This document shows positions 30,975 to 37,678 of a stretch of DNA of 40,853 nucleotides, one piece after another. A program made the position numbers and the translations under genes. This DNA comes from an uncultured Eubacteriales bacterium. Lineage in GTDB: Bacteria; Bacillota; Clostridia; Oscillospirales; Oscillospiraceae. The notes under the pieces were generated by a model. That model saw nothing but the letters and a program-made list of their open reading frames with translations. It did no database searches and was not told the DNA's origin. The stretch spans positions 1-40,853 of the forward strand of contig ONNS01000035.1 of the NCBI GenBank assembly GCA_900319275.1, given 5' to 3'. Within the stretch, counting starts at the first letter, position 1; the number at the start of each line of letters is the position of its first letter.

Positions 30975-33068
30975 TTATCTGCTGCGCTTGCGCTTGTTCT
31001 TCTTTGTCAGCAGCACGGTGAGCACAGCCAGCGCGGCCAGACTGACGACAGCCAGAATGATCCACAGCGTCAGATTGCTGTTGTCGCCGGTGGTCGGGGT
31101 CAGATGGGCGCGAATGCTGAAATTCGTCTCGGCATAGCCGTCCTCAAAGTAGATGCGCAGCGTGTGGTTTGTGAGAGAGAGGGTATTGAGATAGTCCGGC
31201 TTGAGCGTGACCTTGGTCGAGCCGGAGACCGCGTCGTAATTCTTCGGATCCAGGAAGCTGCTGCTGCCGTCGACCGTGACGCCTTTGAAACGGGCAAAAT
31301 TGCCGTTCGAGTCGACCTCAAGGCCGCTGTGGCTGTTCTTATACCAGCTCCAGTTGGCGTGATAGATGATGCTGAACAGCGTCTGCCGAAACTCGCCGAC
31401 AAAGCTGCCGGTGTAATTGCCCTGGAAGCTGATTTTAGCTTTGCCGTACTTGAGATTGTTCCGGGAGCTGTCCATATCGTACTGGAACTCCACGGTGTAG
31501 TCCCGATCCCGCACGAGCAGCGTATCGCCATCCTTCACGACCATGCCCGGCTCGCTGCTTGCGTCCTCGGCCTTGGCCTGGGTAAAGCTGACGGAGGCGC
31601 TTGTGCTGAGATCCTTGGGGGCAAATACGGCGGTATAGGTCGCCGTACCCGCGCCGATGCTCTCGGTGGCCGCGCTGCTCACGGTGACGGTGACCGTGCC
31701 GGCCGCGAGCGGCGTGACCGTGACGGTGCTGCCTTCGACGGCAACCGTCGCTACCGTTTCATCGGAGCTGACTGCCGAGAGCGCACCGATGGCGTCTGTG
31801 CTGCTGACAGTGAAGGACTGTGCCTGGGGCCAGGTCGTTGTGGCGCTTTCAGCGCTGAGTGTCAAGGTCGGCGTCGGCAGAGAGGGTGCCGGAGCACCGA
31901 GGACCGGCGCACTCTGGCCAAGCGTGCGGCGCGCCGTCTGCTTTTCCGTCTCAGCGGGAGTCTCTGTCTCCGTTGGTGCCTCCGTCACGGTGGGGGCCGC
32001 TGTCTCGGCGGGCGTCTCCGTCGGCGTTGCGGTCACGACCGTGCCGCGCTCCCAGGTGCCGCCAAGGCCGCTTGCGGCACTGTTGTTTTCAAGCTCGGAC
32101 GACGTGCAGATCTGTCCGCCGCGGCTCCATACCGCGTCTGCGGCAAGGCCGCTCGCGCCGTGGAAGCGGAAGTCCTCTCCCAGGGAGAGCGTTTTCAGCG
32201 CGGTGCAGCCGGAAAACAGGTTTTCCGTGTCGGTGAGGGCGCTGCTGTCGAGCCGGCGGAGATCACATCTCTCCAGCGCCGTGAAGTTTGCAAACCAGCC
32301 GCGCATGGATGTGGGCGCGCCACAGCCCTCGGCCACAACGACGCCTGCGATATTGGCAGAGGCACTCCAGCCGGCCGTGCCGCCGAGGAGGTCAACGGTT
32401 CCGCTCGCGATCAGATTGGCCGGTGCACTGCCGCCGATCTGCAGCACAGCGCTCGGCGTATCCTGCTCGGCCGGGTTGGCGGCGGACACCGGCTCGGCGT
32501 CGCTGAGATACCAGTTCTCGGTCATCTTCTGCCAGCGGGCGATCAGCGTCATATCTTCGGTGACAGGCGTTTCAAAGTCGTATGTATCGGAAAAGTCGGG
32601 GTCGATATACCAGCCGCCGAAGCGGTAGTTTTCCTCGCTGGGATCGTCGGGCCGGGCCAGCGCTTCGCCCGCGGTCACTGCTGCGGCCTTGATCGGCTGC
32701 CCGTGGCCGTTCATATCAAAGCTGACGTAAAAGGTATCCGGCGTCGGCGCTTCTGTCACCTCCGGGGCCTCTGTTGTCTCGGGAGTCTCCGTTGTCTCGG
32801 GAGTCTCCGTTGTCTCGGGAGTCTCCGTCGCCTCGGGTGTCTCCGTTGTCTCGGGAGTCTCCGTTGCCTCGGGTGTCTCCGTCGCCTCGGGTGTCTCCGT
32901 CGCCTCGGGGGTCTCCGTTGCCTCGGGCTGCGAAGCGGGCGTTTGCGACTCGTCGACCGGGCTGTTCGGCAGCTCCGCGGCATGGGCCAGCGCCGGGACA
33001 AAGCTCAGCAGCATGCCCAGGATCAGCAGCAGGATAAAGCCCCGCTGCAGTGCTTTCTGATTTTTCAT
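30975..33068 (-). CDS. cell-surface protein with TETPEA stalk, InlB-type repeat and sortase-like C-terminus
   Basis: A 697-residue exported protein. Signal peptide about residues 1-31 (ALAHAA). Then a TETPEA/TETPET hexapeptide stalk. Next an InlB/Listeria-Bacteroides B repeat (FYVSFDMNGHG ... FGGWYIDPDF ... LIARW), a BspA-like leucine-rich segment (WFANFTALERCDLRRLDSS), a second Thr/Glu stalk, a Big-type beta domain, and at the end TPTTGD followed by a membrane segment and KKNKRKRSR. The last part resembles a variant sortase signal (x-P-x-T-G). An adhesin or surface scaffold is likely. The ATG at 33066-33068 follows GGAGATGG; an upstream start lacks a signal peptide at the N-terminus. Confidence 0.85.
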   Translation of the reverse strand: MKNQKALQRGFILLLILGMLLSFVPALAHAAELPNSPVDESQTPASQPEATETPEATETPEATETPEATETPETTETPEATETPETTETPETTETPETTEAPEVTEAPTPDTFYVSFDMNGHGQPIKAAAVTAGEALARPDDPSEENYRFGGWYIDPDFSDTYDFETPVTEDMTLIARWQKMTENWYLSDAEPVSAANPAEQDTPSAVLQIGGSAPANLIASGTVDLLGGTAGWSASANIAGVVVAEGCGAPTSMRGWFANFTALERCDLRRLDSSALTDTENLFSGCTALKTLSLGEDFRFHGASGLAADAVWSRGGQICTSSELENNSAASGLGGTWERGTVVTATPTETPAETAAPTVTEAPTETETPAETEKQTARRTLGQSAPVLGAPAPSLPTPTLTLSAESATTTWPQAQSFTVSSTDAIGALSAVSSDETVATVAVEGSTVTVTPLAAGTVTVTVSSAATESIGAGTATYTAVFAPKDLSTSASVSFTQAKAEDASSEPGMVVKDGDTLLVRDRDYTVEFQYDMDSSRNNLKYGKAKISFQGNYTGSFVGEFRQTLFSIIYHANWSWYKNSHSGLEVDSNGNFARFKGVTVDGSSSFLDPKNYDAVSGSTKVTLKPDYLNTLSLTNHTLRIYFEDGYAETNFSIRAHLTPTTGDNSNLTLWIILAVVSLAALAVLTVLLTKKNKRKRSR
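32757..32934 (-). repeat. 18-bp coding tandem repeat (stalk of surface protein)
   Basis: About ten near-identical 18-bp units, each coding TETPEA or TETPET, run through this stretch. The units differ mainly by GCC/ACA choices (Ala/Thr). The multiple of three preserves the frame, so copy number can change stalk length without breaking the protein. Confidence 0.85.
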
Positions 33069-33142
33069 GTTTCCATCTCCTATAATACTGCGCCGCACAG
33101 GCGGCGTGCAAAAAACGCCATGATATTTACGGATTCTTATGT

Positions 33143-33171
33143 ATATTATCACAAATGCGGCGCAGTGTAAA
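33143..33171 (-). promoter_or_regulatory. promoter of the surface-protein gene
   Basis: On the minus strand TTTACA (complement of 33166-33171), 17-nt spacer, TAATAT (complement of 33143-33148). The leader holds an arm (TGCGGCGCAGT) complementary to the promoter spacer region (ACTGCGCCGCA). Confidence 0.6.
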
Positions 33172-33193
33172 CCGCTTGCTGTCGAATAGAGGA

Positions 33194-34509
33194 TTAAGAA
33201 TTCTTAATAACTGTCGACGGCAGAGGCAGCATCACATAGAGCAGGAAGGCCTTGTCCTCCAGCTTGACCGAGAGCGTGCCCTGGTATTTTTCCGCGATCT
33301 TGCGCATGCTGCGCAGCCCGAAGCCGTGGTTGTCGGTATCGCCCTTGGACGTGAGCGGCAGGCCGTCGCGCAGCGTAAGGGCGCCTTCGTAATAATTTTT
33401 GATCTGGATGATGGCAAAGCTGTCCTTTTTCCAGACCGTGGCGGAGATGATGCGCTTGTCCTTGTCGTCGATCTTCTCCACGCTCTCGATTGCGTTGTCG
33501 ATGGCGTTGCCGAAGAGCGTGTAGAGATCCACCACGTCCATAAAGTTCAGGATGGCGCCGTCGGCCACACAGGTCCACGAAATGCCGTGGAGCTTGCAAT
33601 AGAGACCCTTTTCCATCAGGATCGTGTTGAGCGCTTCGTTGCCGGTATCGGTTTTGCTGTCGTAGACATCCAGCATGTTCTGCACGTCCCGGACGAAGGC
33701 CTGCCGCCGCTCCGACGCGCCCTCGGCATAGGAGAGCGCCGCGATCTGGTGGCGCAGGTCGTGGCATTTGCGGTTGATGAGCTCGACGTTTTCCCGGCTC
33801 ATGGCGTACTGCCGCTCGTTCTGCTGCCAGAGGATGCGGCTTTTTTCCAGTGCGCGCGAGGTCCTGATCTCGTTGCGCTGCATCCGCTGCGACCAGAGCA
33901 GCAGAAAACAGGTGAACATATCAAACAGCTGGCAGCTGCGAAAGAGCGAGGCATAGCCCGGTCCCACGCCGGCCTGTGCGGCGCTGTCGGCCGCCTTTTT
34001 GCAGTACATGCTCAAAAACAGCGAGACGAACAGCACCAGGACCGAAACAGAAAAGGCCGTGTTCGGCGTCACGCGGTACTCTCCGTCCTCGCTCAGACGG
34101 CGGGCAAACAGGAAGTACACCGCCGCGAATACGACCGCGTCCACGGCGACAAAGAGCGCGTTGTTCCATTCCGGCTTACTGCCGCGATAGACCAGCAGGA
34201 TATACGTGCTGGAGGCAAAATGCTGCGCGGCATAGGCGAGCGCGGCGCAGTAGAGCGCGTCGATCCACGAGACCTCACAGCAAAAACACACAGCGGCGAT
34301 ATCGGTGAGGAAAACGATCAGAAACCAGATCCACCCGAGCTCCGCCGTGAGCGCGCTGTAGAGCAGCAGCTCTCCGGCCATAAAGACCGCAGCCAACAGC
34401 ACGCGCAGCGGGAACAGTTTTTTTTATTGAGACTCAGCTCAAAGAGCAGCGTGGCGATCAGCAGCTCGATGCAAAACGGATATCCCTGTTGCAGTATTGA
34501 CAGATTCAT
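33194..34509 (-). CDS. GHKL sensor histidine kinase, frameshifted at a poly-A run
   Basis: An AgrC-like (HPK10) sensor kinase. The N-terminus starts at ATG 34507-34509 (GAGGAA site 6 nt upstream) and reads MNLSILQQGYPFCIELL, then LSLNKK. At a run of eight A (complement of 34418-34425) the frame is lost. One extra A restores a continuous ~438-residue protein with several membrane segments, an H-box (NRKCHDLRHQIAAL), N-box (LFGNAIDNAIESV) and G-box (HGFGLRSM). Without it the kinase part can only start internally (a GTG at 34400-34402), losing the first membrane segment. Causes could be sequencing error, transcriptional slippage or phase variation. It forms a pair with the LytTR regulator upstream. 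Confidence 0.8.
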
Positions 34510-34551
34510 AAGCAATTCCTCAGTAACTGATATTCAGTTCTGCTATAGTCA

Positions 34552-34763
34552 TGGGGGAGTTCAGAGGGGATCTCCCCTCTGATTTTTCGCCTCGGAAGGC
34601 GAAAAACGAATTTGAATCTGTTTTTGACGGAGCTTCGCCCCGGCAAAAACTCTCTATGCCGAGCTTAGCGAGGCCTCGCGCCGACCAAAGCGGGCATAAA
34701 GCCCGCTGCGATGAGCGCGAGTGCTCCTCTAACATTTCAGCCCCCTCAGGGGGCTGAAATGTT
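34552..34763 (+). repeat. multi-hairpin intergenic element, copy B, plus a 15-bp hairpin
   Basis: Ordered blocks: GGGGGAGTTCAGAGGGG, CCCCTCTGATT, a TTTTTCGCC/GGCGAAAAA stem, AATCTG, GTTTTTG/CAAAAAC stem with ACTCT, AGCGGGC/GCCCGCT stem, GCGAGTGC. The copy at 20905-21033 (opposite strand) has the same order with changed but still paired stems. At its right end AACATTTCAGCCCCC (34731-34745) pairs perfectly with GGGGGCTGAAATGTT (34749-34763), six bases past the response-regulator stop. The whole 259-bp gap between regulator and kinase is non-coding. Confidence 0.75.
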
Positions 34764-34768
34764 ATTCC

Positions 34769-35476
34769 TCACACGCCGGCCAGATGCGCGGCGAGCGCCT
34801 CCATAAACGCTTTTTTGCGGGCGCGGCTGATCTGCAGCCGATCGCCGCCGACGACGGCCACGCCGTCGCTCACGGCCCGGACATGGTCGAGATTGACGAG
34901 ATAGCAGCTGTTGCACTTGAAAAAGGGCTTGCCGCGCAGCTGCTCCTCAGCCTCGCGCATGCTCCCGCGCAGCGTGACAGACTGATCCTTCAGATGATAC
35001 ACCAGGTCATGGCCGACAAGCTCGACATAGAAAAGCTCCGACAGTGCTATTTTGCGCAGCCCGGAGCCGAGCGAGAGCAGAATACCGCTCTCCTGCCGCG
35101 CCTGCGCCAGCTTCCAGACCTTCTGCAGGCGCATCTCGAGCGCCTCATAACTCACGGGCTTGAGCAGGAAATCCAGCGCGCCGACCTCGTAGCCGTGGAT
35201 CGCGTACTGCGCCATATTGGTGATAAAAATGATCGTGACCTGCTCGTCCCGCTCGCGGATCTGCCGCGCGGCGCTCATGCCGTCGAGCCGCGGCATTTCG
35301 ATATCGAGAAACAGCACGTCAAATTCCGGCCGAAAGCCCTGCAGCAGCGCCTGTCCGTCGGCAAATTCCCTCACCTTCACGGTGATGCCGTGCTCCTGCC
35401 CGAAGCGGCGCAGACAGCCGACGATCCGGCTGCGGCAGCTCTCATCGTCCTCGACGACAGCGGCGCGAAGCTCCAT
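34769..35476 (-). CDS. LytTR family response regulator
   Basis: A 235-residue AgrA/LytR-type regulator. The receiver domain (residues 1-120) has the acidic pair DD at 9-10 and phospho-acceptor Asp in VLFLDIEMPRLDG (near residue 58), with the LKP lysine motif in FLLKPVS. The C-terminal LytTR DNA-binding domain (about 135-232) contains SELFYVELVGHDLVYH and FFKCNSCYLVNLDHV. It precedes its likely partner kinase, with a 259-bp gap full of hairpins between. No AgrB or AgrD gene is visible, so the signal is unknown. Its 5' end overlaps the read-through tail of the upstream esterase. Confidence 0.92.
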   Translation of the reverse strand: MELRAAVVEDDESCRSRIVGCLRRFGQEHGITVKVREFADGQALLQGFRPEFDVLFLDIEMPRLDGMSAARQIRERDEQVTIIFITNMAQYAIHGYEVGALDFLLKPVSYEALEMRLQKVWKLAQARQESGILLSLGSGLRKIALSELFYVELVGHDLVYHLKDQSVTLRGSMREAEEQLRGKPFFKCNSCYLVNLDHVRAVSDGVAVVGGDRLQISRARKKAFMEALAAHLAGV

Positions 35477-36531
35477 GCGTACCCTCTCCCCGAAAAAAAA
35501 TGGCTGTACGGAACATTCCGTACAGCCAAGTATACCTTATTTTTTTCGCAACGGGAAGAGGGATTTTCGCGGAAGGTGTCCGTCATCTGGCTCGTCACGT
35601 TGTTGTGGAACTGGATGTGCTCGACAAAGGCAATATCCTCGACGCCCTCGCCGTTATACCAGTACTTGATCGGATACTCGGCAAACTGTTCCTCCATCGT
35701 GCGCTTGAACAGCTCGAAATTCGTGCGCAGGCCCGAGAAGGAGCCGACATAGGCGATGATATCGGTGCAGCCCATCAGCACGGAGTGCGCCGAGGTGATC
35801 GAGCCCATGGAAAGTCCGGCATAGGCGCGGTGCTCGCGGGAGGCGACAAGGCTCTCTTCGCTCATATCGCCGCCGGCATAGGTGGAATAGCCGGTCTCGA
35901 CCAGAGGAATGATCTCGTTTCTGAGCTCATAGCGGAAAAACCAAGTATACAGGTCCTCGACACGGGTGAAATTGTCCTCACCGATCTCCTCGGCGAAGGC
36001 CTTGACCTGCTCATCCGAGATCTCCATGCCCTCGACCGGGCTGTAGAAGGTCGGGCCGACGACGATCAGCGGCTCGCAGAGGCCCTCAAAGATCATGTTG
36101 TCCAGCACGTTCTGCGTGGTCTCGCCGAAGACGGGACGACCACCGCTCAGCTCTTTGTCCTTGCCGAGCCAATACTCCTGGCTGTCGCCGCCGCCGTGCA
36201 TCAGGTAGAGCACATTGTACTGCTTGGAGGCGTCATAGCCGTAGGGAAGATAGACATACAGCTTCTTGTGCAGCGTCTCGTCCACACCGAGCAGCTCGTT
36301 GAACATGTACGCGGGCGTATCATATTCGAGAGGGACGATCGTGCCCTGCTGTTCGCAGGCGTTTTTCTTGTAAGGCGTAAAGGCGTCGTCTTTCTTGGAG
36401 TAGAGGAACGGCTCTGCATATTCGGCGGTCGTGTATTCCACGCTCTCCGCGTCGTCGGCAAAGGCTGCTCCGGCCGGAAGCAGCATAGCGACCATCACAA
36501 GGGCCAGCATCAGGGCAAGAAGTTTTTTCAT
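35377..36531 (-). CDS. exported esterase, C-terminally truncated (catalytic His lost)
   Basis: A signal peptide (1-25, AAFA) is followed by an alpha/beta-hydrolase of the esterase D/CE1 type. The nucleophile is Ser241 in GLSMGS; PYGYDASKQYNVLYLMHGGG is the family entry. It aligns with the adjacent paralogue up to about residue 322 (FHNNVTSQMTDTFREN). There the paralogue continues for about 30 residues with the catalytic His in GGAHDYASW, but this gene does not: the frame runs through the terminator at 35493-35527 and 100 bp into the response-regulator gene before a stop. The protein is probably inactive. The transcript would end without a stop codon. Treat it as a likely pseudogene. Confidence 0.75.
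   Translation of the reverse strand: MKKLLALMLALVMVAMLLPAGAAFADDAESVEYTTAEYAEPFLYSKKDDAFTPYKKNACEQQGTIVPLEYDTPAYMFNELLGVDETLHKKLYVYLPYGYDASKQYNVLYLMHGGGDSQEYWLGKDKELSGGRPVFGETTQNVLDNMIFEGLCEPLIVVGPTFYSPVEGMEISDEQVKAFAEEIGEDNFTRVEDLYTWFFRYELRNEIIPLVETGYSTYAGGDMSEESLVASREHRAYAGLSMGSITSAHSVLMGCTDIIAYVGSFSGLRTNFELFKRTMEEQFAEYPIKYWYNGEGVEDIAFVEHIQFHNNVTSQMTDTFRENPSSRCEKNKVYLAVRNVPYSHFFSGRGYAWSFAPLSSRTMRAAAAGSSAVCAASGRSTASP
35493..35527 (-). terminator. intrinsic terminator between the esterase and response regulator
   Basis: GGCTGTACGGAA (35502-35513) and TTCCGTACAGCC (35516-35527) are perfectly complementary. On the minus strand the stem is followed by A and eight T (35500-35493), a textbook terminator. 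It lies inside the open frame of the truncated esterase. Confidence 0.92.
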
Positions 36532-36582
36532 GGCTTCTCCTTTTCGATTTTTATTATAGTGCGCGTGCTATATGCACGGGAC

Positions 36583-37620
36583 TTACTTGAAAAAGGCCAG
36601 CAGGCTGTTGTACAGATCGACGATCCAGCTCGCGTAATCGTGCGCGCCGCCGTCCTTGACGATCATGGCGTAATTCTCGCCGTCGGTGAAATAGTCGGAG
36701 AGGCGCGCCATGGCCTCGTTGTGGAAGTTCAGATGGTTCTCGGCGGCGAAGTCGCCGGTACCGGTGCCGTTATACCAGTAGCTGACCGGGAGTCCGGTGC
36801 TCTCCAGCTTGTCGGCGAGCTTGTCCATATCCAGCCAGATACCGGAATAATTGCCAAACCAGGCGATCTCGTCCAGATTCATCAGCATGCCGGCGCGCAT
36901 CGTGGCCATCGAGCCGCGGGAGAGGCCCGCCATGGCCCGGTGCTCGCGGCTTGCGCGCATGCTCTCTTCACTCACATCGTGCCCGGCATAGGTGGAAAAC
37001 TCGCTCTCGACGAGGGGCATGATGTCGTTTCTCAGCTCATAACCGAAAAACTGCGTCCACAGGTCGTTGCGCACCTTGAGATAGCTGTCGTTCGTCTCTT
37101 CGGCATAGGCCGCGACAAGCTCGTCCTTGATCTTGTTGTCCTTGCCCTTGAGCTCGGAAGGATACTCGGGGGTAACCACGATCAGCGGCTCGCAGAGGCC
37201 CTGCTGGATCATGTTGTCGAGCACGTTGCGGGTGGTCTCGGGCTCGGCTGTGAAGAACCAGTAGGTGTCCTTGCCGCCGGTGCCGTGGAGCAGGTAGAGG
37301 ATATTATAAGGCTGGCTCTCGTCGTAGCCGTAGGGCAGATAGATCTGCAGGGTTTTGTCGATGGTCACGTCCTTGTCCAGCATTTCGTTGACCGCGTAGG
37401 CCGGAGCCGTATAGCTGCGCTCGACGATCGTCCCCTGCTCAGAGCAGGGCTGCTTCAGCGCGTCGATGGCGTCGAGCCTGGTGGCAAACGGAACCGTATA
37501 GTCGGCGACGGAGTATTCGGGAATGACGACTTCATTGGGGTTCACGGCGGCGGCCGAGACGGACAGGCCGAGAACCAGCGCAAGGCTCAGAAGCAGGGAG
37601 AGGATGCTGCGTGTATTCAT
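36583..37620 (-). CDS. exported CE1-type esterase
   Basis: A 345-residue secreted alpha/beta hydrolase. Signal peptide about residues 1-25 (SAAAV). It has YLPYGYDESQPYNILYLLHGTGG near residue 95, nucleophile Ser234 in GLSRGS, and catalytic His327 in GGAHDYASW. This matches esterase families (feruloyl or acetyl-xylan esterase type) that remove ester groups from plant polysaccharides. Substrate is not determined. AAAGGAGAC lies before the ATG. It lies between the GH3 gene and its truncated paralogue on one strand and probably shares a carbohydrate-related operon. Confidence 0.85.
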   Translation of the reverse strand: MNTRSILSLLLSLALVLGLSVSAAAVNPNEVVIPEYSVADYTVPFATRLDAIDALKQPCSEQGTIVERSYTAPAYAVNEMLDKDVTIDKTLQIYLPYGYDESQPYNILYLLHGTGGKDTYWFFTAEPETTRNVLDNMIQQGLCEPLIVVTPEYPSELKGKDNKIKDELVAAYAEETNDSYLKVRNDLWTQFFGYELRNDIMPLVESEFSTYAGHDVSEESMRASREHRAMAGLSRGSMATMRAGMLMNLDEIAWFGNYSGIWLDMDKLADKLESTGLPVSYWYNGTGTGDFAAENHLNFHNEAMARLSDYFTDGENYAMIVKDGGAHDYASWIVDLYNSLLAFFK

Positions 37621-37635
37621 AGCGTCTCCTTTACA

Positions 37636-37664
37636 AATGGCCCGGGAATTGCTCCCGGGCCATT
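37636..37664 (-). terminator. hairpin between GH3 and esterase genes
   Basis: AATGGCCCGGGA (37636-37647) and TCCCGGGCCATT (37653-37664) form a 12-bp stem with a 5-nt loop. Without a T tract (TTGTAAAGG follows on the minus strand) it may be a partial terminator, giving fewer esterase than GH3 transcripts. Confidence 0.65.
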
Positions 37665-37678
37665 ATTCATAGTGCCTG

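Noticed and set aside
32756-33111. Arg-rich alternative frames across the stalk repeat
   Set aside because: The 18-bp repeat leaves all frames open; only the frame with signal peptide, domains and C-terminal anchor is credible.
33194-35476. agr-type quorum-sensing locus
   Set aside because: The kinase and LytTR regulator fit, but no AgrB-like protease or short peptide gene with a proper ribosome site was found around them.
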